From Rhizoctonia solani (Eukaryota > Basidiomycota > Agaricomycetes > Cantharellales > Ceratobasidiaceae): DNA of 64,000 nucleotides. The position numbers and the translations under genes were made by a program. The notes below the pieces were generated by a model. It saw only the letters and a program-made list of their open reading frames with translations, made no database searches and was not told where the DNA came from. Positions 10,169-22,353 of this stretch are shown here, in pieces. Location: NCBI RefSeq assembly GCF_016906535.1, contig NC_057382.1, forward strand, positions 62,001-126,000, read 5' to 3'. Every line of letters starts with the position of its first letter. Within the stretch, counting starts at the first letter, position 1.

Positions 10169-13100
10169 GGAGTAAGGCACTTGGCTGTATGCTCGCGGAT
10201 TTGCATTATGTAAACAATGATTTCGAAATACTCTCTTTATGTAATACATCTCAAATATATGCATTGTTCTCTGCAAATCCGTGTGAGACTCCTAAAACCC
10301 AAAAATCAAGTTTTTTGGCTAAACCTTTTCAAGGAAAAGCCATGATCGACTCTGGAGCAACGTCCTGCTTCATTCACCCTCTTTTGGTAGAAACCTATTG
10401 ACTCCCAACCTATTCACACCCAATTCCTAAAAAACTACGCGTTATTGATGGCCGAGAAATTGATTCTGGTCAAATCACTCATTTCACTCAATTCAAATGT
10501 ACCATTGGCAATCACACCGAAGAACTAGAGTGCCATATTTCCAATATTGGCAATCACCAATTAGTTTTAGGAATGTCATGGTTGAAAAAACACAATCCCC
10601 AAATTTTGTGGGAAAAACATACACTCATTTTTAATTCCTTGTATTGTTCCAACAACTGTCTAGCCATACCTGCGGTTCTAGAACTTAAAGCAGTAGAGGA
10701 AATTCCGTCACCTTACCAAGAATTTTCCAAAGTCTTTTCTGAGGAAGAATCGTCTAAATTGCCGCCTCATCGCCCTTACGATATTGCTATTGAATTACTC
10801 CCTGATGCAAAACCTTGACATGGCCCCATATATAGTCTAGGCCCCCGGGAAGATGCAGAACTTAGGGAAACTATCAAAAAGCAACTGAAAGCGGGCTTGA
10901 TTCGTCCATCTAAATCTCCCATGGCTTCCCCAATACTATTTGTCAAGAAGAAAAACGGGAAATTACGCATGTGTGTAGACTATCGACGGTTGAATAGCAT
11001 GACCAAGAAGAACGCTTACCCCCTGCCCTTGCCACAAAACCTTATTGAGAAACTACAAGGTGCTAAGATCTTTAGTAAATTTGATCTTAGGGCAGGCTAC
11101 AACTTAGTCCGAATTAAAGAAGGCGATGAATGGAAAACCGCTTTCAAAACTAAATACGGATTATTCAAATACTTGGTTATGCCTTTTGGATTGACAAATG
11201 CGCCGGCAGCCTTTCAGGACATGATGAACAAAATATTCAGAGACCTCTTGGACGTTTATGTCATCATCTACTTGGACAATATTCTAGTCTTCTCTCTGAA
11301 TGAAAAAGATCATGAAGCCCATGTGCGAGAGGTACTCAAAAGGCTGCAGGATAATGACCTTTTTTGCAATATTGAGAAATGCCATTTCCACGTCAAGAAA
11401 ATTGATTATCTAGGGTTTATCATATCTGAATTTGGTATAGAAGTCAATCAATCAAAAGTCACAGACGCCTTAAATTGGTCAACACCTAAGAATGTCAAAA
11501 ACATCCAAGAATTCCTAGGATTTGTGAACTTCTATAGACGGTTTATCCCTAATTTTGGAAATATGGCACAACCACTGTACAATTTGCTCAAGAAAGATAG
11601 TAACTGGAGATGGGAATCAGCAGAACAACAATCTTTTGACAGCCTTAAAAAATGTCTTACTTCAGCGCCCTTGCTTTTACAACCTGACACCACAAGACAA
11701 TTTTATGTGGAATGCGACGCATCGGATTATGCCACTGGAGCAATACTATCCCAACGCAACTCTGAAGGGAAATTGGCTCCAGTAGCCTATCTGTCCAAAT
11801 CCTTATCCCCTGCCGAAAAAAATTACGATATCTTTGACAAGGAATTGTTGGCAGTCATTAGGGCATTTAAAGAATGGCGCCATTTGTTAGAAGGATCTGA
11901 ATTGCCGGTTCAAGTTTTAACGGATCACAAAAACTTGGAATATTTTTCTACATCCCAATCCCTTAACAAACGACAAATCCGATGGGCCAATTTCTTGGTG
12001 GACTACAATTTCCAAATCATCTACAGGCCTGGAGCACAGAACAGGAAGGCAGACATCCTCTCAAGACGCTACAATTTGATACCCCTTGAAGGGGGGGTAG
12101 AGAACCAAGTTCTCTTGAAACCGGAACTTTTCATTTCATCCATTACTCCGGATCAAGAAATCAATGATCTAATTGGCGAGGCAATCTATGAGGATAACCG
12201 CCTTAGGGAAATTCTGCAGAAACTCCAGAATAAGGAAAAAGTCATAGATTGGGAATTGAAAGAGGGCTTACTGTGGTATCAAGGGAAAATATTTGTACCA
12301 AAGGACGAAACCATCAGAAATCTCATTTTGGAATCCAGGCACGACGCATTAGCCGCAGGTCATCCAGGACAAGCCAGAACATTGGAACTTGTCTCCAGAA
12401 ATTATTACTGGCCATCCCTGAAGAAATTCGTGAACTCTTACGTCAGTCACTGCGAGACATGTATCCGGTCCAAACCTACAAATCAAGTTCCCACAGGCCT
12501 ATTAAAACCATTACAAATCCCTGAACGGCCCTGGGAAGATATAGCATACAACATGATTGTAGGACTACCAGTTTCAGAAGGCTTTGATGCTATCCTTACT
12601 GTCATTGATCGATTTTCAAAAATGGTACACTTTATCCCCACCCAATCCACAGCATCTGCCATCGACGTTGCCAATTTATTCATCACGTATGTATGGAAAC
12701 TACATGGTTTACCCAGGAGCACAGTTTCAGACAGGGGCCCCACATTTAACGCCAAATTCATTCGTCATTTGTATAAAAGGCTGGACATTAAGCCAACATA
12801 TTCAACAGCATATCATCCACAAACCGATGGACAGACGGAACGCATCCAAAGGGAAGCTGAAATCTTCATACAAATGTTTGGGAATCATCGTCAATCAGAC
12901 TGGGTGTCACTATTGCCATTGGCCAAATTTGCCTTAAACAATTTAAAACAAACTTCCACAGGGAAATCCCCGTTCCAAACATGTTATGGCTATAACCCAA
13001 GATTTACAGTAGGACAAAAGTCAGATGAATCAGTCCCAAACGCAGATGAACATGCAGAATTCTTGGAAAAGGGCTATGATGAAGTCAAGGCAGCGTTATC

Positions 13101-13608
13101 AATGTCCCAAGAAAGGATGAAACACTTCTATGATCAACGTCACAGAGAAGAAGAAGAAATTCAAGTAGGGAACAAAGTTTGGCTAAGTCATCAGAATATA
13201 TCCACCGACAGACCATCCATCAAGCTCAGCCACAAAAAGCTAGGCCCCTACTTGGTAATTGAAAAAATTGGATCACATGCGTATAAATTACAACTACCTC
13301 ATACCATGCGCATACATCCAGTCTTTCACATTAATCTTCTGACAAAATTCCATCCTGACCCTCATGGACGCGACCCTCCTCAACCTGCACCTATTATTAC
13401 AGAAGAAGGTGAGGAAGAATATGAAGTTGAAAGAATCGTGGACAGCAAATGGAAAGGGCGTGGCAAATCAAAGAAACTCTGGTATTTAGTCAAGTGGAAG
13501 GGATACGACGAAGGAAGCAACTCGTGGGAACCAGTGGATAATGTGGGTAACGCTCAAGAAGCCATAGAAGAATTCCACATGGAACACCCTGATGCAGTTG
13601 GAGCTTGA
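10147..13608 (+). pseudogene. pol: Pol polyprotein of retrotransposon B, with two nonsense codons and mutated catalytic residues
   Basis: In the -1 frame after gag the order is aspartic protease (DSGA at 10348-10359), RT (MCVDYRRLN; MPFGLTNAPAAF), RNase H (ECDASDYATGAIL; LTDHKNLEYF), integrase zinc finger, integrase core (VSDRGPTF; DGQTERI) and a C-terminal chromodomain (EYEVERIVDSKW...LVKWKGYDEGSNSWEP). The frame is cut by TGA at 10399-10401 and 10816-10818, which lie in one frame with the 903-codon remainder. The RT box reads YLDN (11269-11280) instead of YxDD, and the first integrase Asp is replaced by Asn (AYNMIVGLP, codon 12550-12552). All four changes fit C-to-T in TCG on one or the other strand. 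The stop is at 13606-13608, directly before the polypurine tract. Confidence 0.93.
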
Positions 13609-13619
13609 AGAGGGGGTAA
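13609..13619 (+). promoter_or_regulatory. Polypurine tract of element B
   Basis: AGAGGGGGTAA lies between the pol stop codon and the first base of the 3' LTR, the expected place for the plus-strand primer. Confidence 0.75.
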
Positions 13620-14065
13620 TGTCATGACCTTCATTGGCATGACATGATTTTTTACTATTTTCTACCTTTTTTCCGAGATAGTTTCCTTTTTTGGTATATA
13701 TTTATGACTCATCAAGATCACGTGACATATTTGATATATGATGTGAAATTGTAAATGACTCACTGTTTTGTATTGTTGTTTTTGATGTGGCTCCTCTCAT
13801 GTATTTAAACAAGGTCAAGTCACCGCTAAACAGCAAGACTTGACCTCTTTGTCAATTCATCCTAAGCTTACCCTTACCCATTGCCCAGGCCCCTAGTTGG
13901 CCATAAGTGCACTTTACTACAAAACCCTTAACCCAGGCCTCGTTGCCCTCTACCCATACCATACCCCTTGGGCCTTCGTCGCCCCTCTTTGTCTCATAGT
14001 CCATTGGTGATAGGGCCACGGACTTTAAACCTACTTGTATCATAGGTCCGAGCTTAGTCGTGACA
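13620..14065 (+). repeat. 3' LTR of retrotransposon B
   Basis: 446 bp and matching 7341-7786 at every base but one (T at 13850). It is followed by the target duplication GGCTT at 14066-14070. Confidence 0.97.
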
Positions 14066-15070
14066 GGCTTGGGCTGTTGACAAGGAATGGGAACGCACAA
14101 ATCCAAAAGCATGCAAACAATCGGCTAAGCGAATCGACTCGGACCTAGACAAAATCCCCCAAGAAGAAAAATTCGACAAATTTATTGATTGGTACGCACC
14201 TCAACCACGGGAGTATCTATCCCCTTTGCCATCACCATTCCCCTTGGCATCCCCCTTGCCTTCCAAATCTAACGCTCCGGCCAATACCCCTGTTGCCTCT
14301 GTTATGTTAGCTACGCAGAGCCAGGTCATTGAACCGACCCCAGTTACAACACCTATTCTCCTTGATACCGACGTATGCCATTCCCCCGGAAATGCAGCGC
14401 ATCAGCCCCCTTTGGATGTGCCTGCAGCTTTGTTAATTGCCCCCAGTCATGCCTCCGGGTCTGTTCATCCATGGGGTACAGCAATGCACGCCGGTGCGTT
14501 GGTGGGGTTTGGTCCCAACGTAGCCTTTGCGGCTCCAGAAGCACCGGCGTTTGTCCAGCCTGCGTTTCCGCAATACGGTCAGTTAGGCGGGGCTGCGTTT
14601 ATGCCACACAACGTATTGCCGATAGGGTATCAACCAGGTTTTCAGCCTGGATATCTGTATGGACAACCCGGCAGGAACGGAGGCACTCAAGCGCATATTC
14701 CAATCGGTAAGTTGAACATTTATGCGTAAAGGTAGAATACTTATCGTTATATTTTAGACCCTACTCTTCAAGGTGAGACAATTGGTCGCTTGTATCCCTC
14801 AAACGGCATGCCTCCACCGCCAGAGCTTCATGAACAAGAAGCCGCCGCCGCTGCCACGCAACACGGCCAGACTGCGCAGCCAAATATGCCCGGGCCAAGT
14901 CAGCCATCAAAACCAGACTCCAAGCAGCCAAAGCACGCAAATCAAGAATGGCAAGCAATAGCGGCAACGGCAACGGGGATGGTAATCCTGGGCTTGATCC
15001 ATTGCGACCTCCTCGGAAGCGTCGCACCCAACAAGTCAAGCAAGTCAAAGTTGTTCTCCAAGGTGCGTAA

Positions 15071-15403
15071 CTCACCTGTTATATACCCATTTTCCTGTTG
15101 TTTTTATGAACTATTATCAACTCACTTTTTGCCCTGTATTATTGTCTTTTGTTGTTGATAATTTCCTTTATTATTGTGTACGCGTCCGATTCTCAACAAC
15201 CTGTTCGGTTATTATATGTTCGATTACATGGATGATCATGGCTCTAATATTTATCACTACCTGTAACAATTCTCATATATCAAACGTATACTATTGTGTA
15301 AAAGAAATAAAAACGCACCACAGTTGTTGTTATACTAGCTTAGTCATCAACGCGCATGTTGTCTCCATCCATCAAGTTGTCGGGCCTTGTCTGTTCACTG
15401 GGA
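15071..15403. other. Short gap between convergent Tnp2-element genes
   Basis: AT-rich, no supported ORF. It separates the 3' ends of the split plus-strand gene and the minus-strand transposase pseudogene. Confidence 0.4.
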
Positions 15404-18400
15404 TTAGATAGCAAAAGATTTATAAAAAGAACGCACTGTTATCATTGCAAAAGTAAGCCAAAAGCGCCCGTATGACATCTCGATATTGGAAAGCGCAAAG
15501 AGGCCGGTAAATGCGGTTGCCGGCACTGCTTCCACTGGCTGGAGCTCTTGGTATTCCCATGCGCCGATTCCAAGAATATGATCCCTAGATTTTACAATTA
15601 CCATGTAAATACCTTAGAGAAAGAAAATACATACCAATGATTCCATGGGAAGGCTGGTGGTTCTGCCGGAGCAACAAATCTCTGAACCATGACAGCCAGA
15701 AACTTGTGCTCCTCGCCCAGAACAGCCACTGTCGATTTGTAAATACCCTGAATGATCACAGGTACTTGGTCGCCGATATAACCGTAGCGTGAACCAAATC
15801 CTTGGGTATGGTTTGCCGAGCCGTACCGAACGCCGTACCAACGGAAGTGGGGGTAAGTAAGAGTGGATCGGCTGGGATGAAGCTGAACTCAAGCGCCTTC
15901 TGGTGGCGGCGCGCCATACCCGTAAAAGCGAACATTGTGCAGACCTACAGGGCGGTGATTATTGCAATACTCAACCATAAGATTATAATATCCCCGGTGC
16001 TTGTGATCTTGGAAGTTGACTTTGGCGGGGGCGGTTGCCAACCGAATGTGCTCTATATAATAACTATATATAAGTGCTCAAAAAAAAAGCATAGACTCAC
16101 CTTGTTCAAGAAATTGGGCGTCCCCGGCCAGAATTGCGTCCAGCCGACCATGCTGAACTTCGTGTTCCGGGGCGTCTCTCATGCCCTGTAATAAAAGTTT
16201 TGTGGTTGCCGTATTGTCGTCGGTTGGCCTTTCAATCAATTGTAATTCGTTAATCTATATAAATATTAGTAAACCAAATATGAATTAGAGGGGGATATAC
16301 ATAGCGGTAACACTCAACGCAACGCATAAACCCCTTTGCCATTGTTGCTTCAATTTCTCCACCTCCATGCCCATTCTTGTTGACGTTGATGAGCATTTGG
16401 TTTGCACGCTCAAATTGGGCAGTTGAAGTGTTGTAAACACTTCCATATTTATAGAGGTGGTCAGGCAAGTGAGTAATGGCGTGGAAACTTGGGGTGAGGT
16501 GGATATTCATATCAGTGAACACCGTGCCGACCTGTTCAAGTAACTGGCAACCTTGTTCTACCTCCTCTCAAGTAATTCTGTGTCGAGTCAGAAGTGTGGT
16601 TCCAACACAGAACCGTAATAGATTTGCAAACCAATTGCGAGGGTTTCGCAATGGCATGAATTCATGCCAAGGAGGCACTTTGTCAAGCTTGCCCCCATCC
16701 AAGTCGTTGACATGGTTCCGACGTCTACGAAAAGCCTTTGCATTGGCCTTCTGGGCCTTGTAATGCTTTGACCTCTCGCTGCCGCGAGGAATATCCCCAT
16801 CAGGGATTGAGTTGCCCACACGCCAGGCCTCAAAATACGAGCCGATCATGATAAGGCGCGAGAGGCGCCGCTGGTCGGCCTTAACGCGTCCCTTCAACCC
16901 TTGAGCCTGTGATGTATATTAATAATATGTACGTTGAATATATGCGAACTTACATGGGTAGGGAGCCGGCTACAATAATGAGGGAAAATCGTCCGCGTGA
17001 TAAAAGCATTGTAGCGTGCCTTGGGTGTCTCACCGGCAGGCTGCCGATGAAAACGTTTTCGGAGCATCCCTTGCTTGTATATATACTTACTTTTGATAGC
17101 CTCTGTGAGCCCAAGATCTACCAAATGCATTACATCAGTGGGCGCATTATCAAATGCGTAGAAACCGGAGAGCCGGTCTAGTTCGGTAAACGTTGTCCCG
17201 GTCTCATTACGGATGTCATTGCGTTTGTGCCATTCCGCACGGAGCCATTGGTGCTTATCCTGCAAATGTTTGTGTGGATCGCAAAGATCATAGCCTATGG
17301 GAAACATTAAGTAAGTCAAATTCGCATATATGATCATACACTCACCTTCATGGTCATAGCCTCGCCCAGTCGACAGCAAACAGGCCCGTAGCTTGCAATA
17401 TGGGCAGTGATTTTCCTCCGCAGTAGCACCGACATGACCTGTACATTTGATGCGCGCGATCCAATCAACCACAAGGACCAATAAGTTTGCGTAAACGCGT
17501 CGGTCTTGAATTTCCCCCGTCTCGGCATCGTGCACCGGCAAATCAACGCCTATAGTAGCTTTAGTATATAAGTGAAAATCGTTAACTGGGCATACCATTA
17601 GACAGAGAAATTAGATTGTCTATAAGAGGCTCCATCATTTGGTTGAACGCGTAGTCCTTAGGCTCCGTTGGTCCAGGGAGTACCATCGCAAGGATCGTGT
17701 TTTCGAATAAATTCCATTCAAAATAAGGAAGATTATTGATAACAATATACACTCCGTTGGAAGTATAACTTCCACCGGCAGTGTAATTGCCTCCGTTTGC
17801 CTGGTATCTGCGCATATATGTTTAAATGAAAAGATAGCGTTAAGTTAAGTACTCACCCATCCGCATTAAGTGTAAGGCTAAGGCCCAAAGGTAAGCGCGC
17901 AAGAGATAAAGGAAAATCTCCGGCAGGCAAATCCACGTACTCGCCGTCAATAAATTGTTGGGTGAGTCCCGTCGCATGCGCCCGCCATCCCCATCCCTTG
18001 CTGATGTCCGAAAACCGTTGGTTGGCTGGCATGTCATCAAACCACTCCACAGGATCCTGGGGTCTTGGTGGGTTTTTGGTTGGTTCATCTTTGGGGTTGT
18101 CGTTGTTACGCCAGTGTTGACAAAGCTCAGACATACCAGGGCGGGACAGTAGACGACCGAGAGCAGCAGGGAGAGGGATGTAAGGAAACAATTTGGACGG
18201 GCTACGCTTGATAGTACCATCGGCAAGTAAACGCTCTGTGTATAGAACACCGGGGCACCGTTCTCCAACGTTCCAAGTGCAACGAGGTTTGGGTAGCTGG
18301 TAAAGTTGCTCCGTCGTGTATTGCTTGCCGCATGTTGGCTTGGGACACACAGGATAGATCCTCATGAGCTCTGAGTGATCCATCCCGAGCCGACGCTCAA

Positions 18401-19612
18401 GCGACCGTAGAGTAAGTGGCATCTGTCAAATCTCTTTGACAAGCGGCTGGGGGAGGTATTGCGCGTTGGCCATAAGTGCCAATTTGTGAGACTCCAGTAT
18501 TGCTTGGACAGAGTCCTGTGTTGCGTGGTTGAATGCATACTGAGCCCAAGTGCGCAAGTAGATGTTCCGCAGAGTTGGGTGAGCATCAAATAGAGGCATA
18601 CCGGCCCCTGCATCATTGCCCGGAGGTCCGGGAGGCCCCTTGGCATCATCTGGTGGGACACGGATTGGAGGCTCCTCCACCAGCACTCCCTCGGGGTCGT
18701 CTGGGTTGTCTGGGTTGTCTGGGTTGTCTGGGTAAGTATCAGCATTGTCGTCGTCTTCTATGTATGGATCGTCATGGTGGGGTTCTTTGGCGTCAGAAGG
18801 AAGGGGATCGTTGCCGAGGGGAAGCGGGGCAGGCCTAGTTGCTCCAGAAACAGATAGATTCATGAGATATTTGCCGAAATAATCAACATCCAAGCAAGGA
18901 CTGCACGTGGTAAGGCATGGATCGTCTGAGTCTGAGTCTGAGTCTGAGCCGGCGGAGGAATTGTCGCATAAGTCAAGCAATTCGTCCGGTTGAGTAGAAT
19001 TATCAATAGACTCGAAAAGCGGTGGGGTACGTGGAGATTGTAATAAGTAAGTCTTAGAACAAGAGCCAAGATGGGGCGATCCAGGTCTAGAACAAGAATC
19101 GGCGGGAGTATAATGCTTGTTGGGTGGAAATGTGTCGAGATCAGTAAGGTGACATGCATTAATGCTAGTGCTAGAGATTGTTGCGGCTTGATTATCTAAG
19201 TCGCTAAGATCAGGTGATTGGCGGGGAGGGGCTTCTGAGGGGCACGGGACAGACGGTCCCGCCCGCACATTGCATTGTTGGGCCAGCGGGTGGACACCGT
19301 TTGTCCTTCAATGTGCAGCTATAGTCCCTGGCTTCTGGTGATACCAAAATGGATAACATTTCAAGCAGTCGCAGAGCCTCTTCCGGCCAAGCAAGCAGTC
19401 AGAGATACGTTTCTTGGACTGTAAACTACGGTGAAGCTCAAATTAATTAAACTTAGATGAATTAAACTTGCCTTTCTAGCCTTTTCCTTCGCTTTTAGTA
19501 ATATTTCCGTATCGTACTTTGCCATGTGTGCTAGGTGTTGACTTCGATACGTTGTGGCGCGGGTGAGGAGAAGAACAAAATTGTCTAAGTCGTCCCCGAT
19601 GCTCATGGTCAT
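15404..19612 (-). pseudogene. Tnp2-family (CACTA-type) transposase with three in-frame TGA codons
   Basis: Read on the minus strand from about 19612 (MTMSIGDDLDNFVL) to a stop at 15404. Exons include an acidic, Asp/Pro-rich segment (about 19268-18429), a Cys-rich segment (CPKPTCGKQY), and the conserved core (FEWNLFENTILAMVLPGP; HCPYCKLRAC; DNAPTDVMHLVDLGLTEAI; GMLRKRF). The C-terminal part has ITHLPDHLYKYGSV and ends GRFWLTFAM. Introns are short and regular. The frame is broken by TGA at 18426-18428, 16568-16570 and 15889-15891, each inside otherwise continuous protein sequence and each preceded by T. The first two exons (19612 to about 19250) do not join cleanly by eye. The product would cut and rejoin CACTA element ends; this copy should not. 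Confidence 0.85.
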
Positions 19613-19714
19613 TAAATTTCAAATAGACCCTGAAGATCGTATTCCTATTCTAAGTCTGGTCAATTACTGTACAACAACGCCACAGCAAAGCATGATCTGA
19701 GATCCAATCTAAGT

Positions 19715-20215
19715 CTGGACACATGCTGTCCAAGTCCCGTGCCCGCCGCACACCCTTTGTTGAAAAGGGGGTGAAGTCCTGTGGAGGTTGATGGTAGTAG
19801 GTGTTTGGGTGAGTACCCTGAAATTTGCAGCTTCTGACGCACTGACCAGCATACCAAACAACGCGCACACGTCCCCCCTTCTGGGAGAGGGTGGGCGCAT
19901 CCTATTTAGGTGTTGAAGAGTAATGGATTGAAATGTAACGATGAAACAATTATGTATGTAATCAAATAAATATATTCCATTTATCCCAAAGAAACGAAAG
20001 GCCCAAAGTGTCGGGCACAGGCATCGCAGAGATATTGTCCAGCAATGGACCAGCATTTGTATCCCGACAATCGACAAATGCTGGACAGCCTGGTCTATTA
20101 CTGTACCGAACGCGACAAAAAAGTCCAGTTCATGCCTCGACAAAGGCTGGACACGTGCCGTCCAAGTCCCGTGCCCGCCGCACACCCTTTGTCGAAAAGG
20201 GGGTGAAGTCCTGTG
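19715..20215 (+). repeat. Pair of 69-bp direct repeats differing only at CpG sites
   Basis: Copies at 19715-19783 and 20147-20215 both start CTGGACAC and end GAAGTCCTGTG. I see three differences, all at CpGs of the second copy: CACGTG/CACATG, GCCGTCC/GCTGTCC and GTCGAA/GTTGAA. They lie just beyond the 5' end of the Tnp2 transposase and may be subterminal repeats of that element. Confidence 0.8.
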
Positions 20216-22353
20216 CATGTGATGTATCATCTGTGGTACGTCCCACGAACTCCAAACAACGAGTCGGGCGGAAAATCGAAATGTATACTATTTCCGTAAC
20301 AGCTGTAAAACTAAAAAACAAGGGTGCGGATTTTCCGCACCCTGCCAGCCTTCAGTGTGAGAATATCAATGAGTACACATATCTGGAATTATTATATGAA
20401 TAAATACTGGCCACTGAAGATCCCAAGTCTATATATACTAGTATATACATGTCGTACTGGCCAATTTTGTAGGTGAACGCGGATGCCTCAAACTTAGATA
20501 CACGAAATGTATTGGTGATTTCGGATCCGTGTAGGGGCCTTCAGCTAACCATAAAGATCAGTGTTGCTTCATACCTTTGATCCTAATCAAACCAAGTCTC
20601 CGAGCAAAATATTAAGAGACCCAGGCTTCTTCAGTGCGGCTCAAGACAGATTTACTCTAGCCTCGGTTTAGTGTGCGTACAAATACATCCAACATCAATC
20701 TCACAGGTTTATCTCCACCGGGTGTGACTTACTACCCCATTCCAGATAGGGGTGCATTTATTGGCCATAGTGATAACAGTCGGCCGGTGCCTGTATAGGC
20801 TTCGAGTTCCAATCGTGACATCATCGAATCTCTGATGATCGATGACCTAAAATGGGACCTGGTCGTGCGCCCTCTCATTCGCTGGTCATGGCCCCAGCCA
20901 TGACATCGTACATTGGCTTGACGCCGAGAATACTGACCATATCGGAATCATAACACTTAGGCATGAGTGAGCCACGCAACTCACATAAAATGACGAGTCT
21001 TAAGTCATCTGTGTTCTTTGACACAGAGAGGAGACGATTCTCTCATATATACGGCAAAATTTTCGAGTACCCAATCTTTAAAGAATATGGGTACAAATAC
21101 TATATATGGGCAAATAGGTCTTTTGGTTGGGGTAGCTTGGGGCAATATCACGAATGATACAGCTAATAAGCAAGAGATGGAATAAAGAGATTAATGAAGC
21201 ATTATCGGTGCCCCGAGTCCCCCACCCCTCACCTGACCTGACCTCCGACGACTACGCCCTCGAGCTCCCGTATTTACTTCCATATTTTATATATCATCGT
21301 TCGTCATCTATTCCTCACTTACACAGTGGCCTATGTCGGAGCCTAATTTAACTAATTTTAGTCCCAAATAGGATCCCACTCCCAGGAACGGCAATACGCT
21401 GAATTCGAATGCATTCAAATGTCTCATCGGTGCAGAGAACCAGCAAGTTTGTATGCCCGGGTAAATCTTGAGTGAATAAGGCTTGCATCGACGTCATGAT
21501 CACTTCATGTCTCACCCCCAAATCTCAATGGACGGAAATATTCCTCAGAAACAGCATGATCGCCCCAGACATTTTTTAATTACATGGTGAACATATATTT
21601 GAACCGGATCATCTTAATATGGTTTCGCTTTTGTAACCGACGCGATTCTAGGGCATACGGCTGGGGGAAGGAGGCTAACTCGTCCTCCGGGGAAAAACCA
21701 CCCCGGTTTCTGAGCTGATATACAATACTCTTATCACATACCTCATTCTCGGTTCTCGTTTCTATTACTCCAAGCCAAGCAATCATGCCTGATCCCGCGC
21801 GCGGTACCAAGTTCGTGACGGATTTTTCAGCTTTTATGCCGGAGTGGCACTTTGCCTATAGTGAACCCCGTCATACTGAGCATGCAGGCAGCAATGAGAC
21901 TGAAATCTCCGTACTTCTGAGAGATTGCTCGCAGAATACTGCAAAGGCAGCATTTTGGTAGTTTGTTGTCTCCGAGCATAATCCCTCAGACAGGGAGCCG
22001 AACAGAAGGCCTCGATAATTATCACTCCCTTGCCGCTAGCACTAATGGATATCAGGAGCCGGTCTACTGGCCCAATTTAATTGGGGTTGATTTTGAGCCA
22101 TATGGAAAGGTCCGATGATGCCGCATCCCCCTCAGTTCACGACCTCGATCAAGGGAACTACTACGCAAACGGGGGACGCCGTAAGTTGGGTTCCCGTAAT
22201 ATCAAGTCTTAGAAAGAATTTTCCACTCGATTTGCTATTGGAGCATTGTCCTTCTACTTGTATAAATACTGCATATGGCTAAGTCAAGAATATTCAGAAT
22301 TCTCCCCTTGTCTTAGGTCTACTTCTCATTGTCATCTATAGTTGCTTCACGAT
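20216..22353. other. Gene-free stretch
   Basis: No supportable coding region on either strand. It contains a perfect 9-bp stem hairpin with a 3-base loop at 20322-20342 (GGGTGCGGA...TCCGCACCC). I could not fix the outer end of the preceding Tnp2 element in it. The last 200 bp should hold the promoter of the oxidoreductase gene. Confidence 0.4.

Larger units (their letters stand above)
7341..14065 (+). mobile_element. Complete Ty3/gypsy chromovirus retrotransposon B (6725 bp), inactivated by point mutations
   Basis: Two 446-bp LTRs (7341-7786 and 13620-14065) start TGTCATGACC and end GTCGTGACA. They bound gag, protease, RT, RNase H, integrase and chromodomain. The 5-bp target duplication GGCTT is present on both sides (7336-7340, 14066-14070). 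My base-by-base comparison of the LTRs finds a single difference (C at 7571, T at 13850), so insertion or last gene conversion is recent. It sits inside an exon of the spliced gene described at 6492-15070. Two stop codons in pol, one in an upstream ORF, and Asp-to-Asn at two catalytic sites mean this copy should not move on its own. Confidence 0.97.
6492..15070 (+). pseudogene. Spliced gene of a Tnp2-type element, split by retrotransposon B and carrying a nonsense codon
   Basis: ATG 6492 (MVIS), an intron 6504-6550, then exons with introns 6941-6990 and 7147-7201 reach ...KKGKIPA at 7340. The frame resumes exactly at 14071 after the retrotransposon and one GGCTT duplicate (WAVDKEWERTNP...), runs through a Pro/Ala/Gly-rich segment, has an intron at 14707-14757, and continues with MPPPPELHEQ. 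The last part reads best in a shifted frame (RPPRKRRTQQVKQ) ending near 15070, so the C-terminus is uncertain. Exon 2 has an in-frame TGA at 6593-6595. I do not recognise the family. It converges on the Tnp2 transposase downstream, so I infer an accessory gene of that element. The insertion inactivates it here. Confidence 0.65.

Noticed and set aside
18411..18428. An 18-nt GT...AG segment around the in-frame TGA at 18426 as a tiny intron
   Set aside because: Far too short for a spliceosomal intron; introns here are about 45-60 nt. The TGA also fits the shared mutation pattern.
6593..18428. TGA read as Arg (codon reassignment) instead of nonsense
   Set aside because: Host-type genes in the window end normally at TGA (for example 22354-25095 and 43547-45717), so reassignment is unlikely.
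20322..20342. Perfect hairpin as a Helitron 3' end
   Set aside because: No CTRR follows at the expected short distance and no Rep/helicase gene is present.
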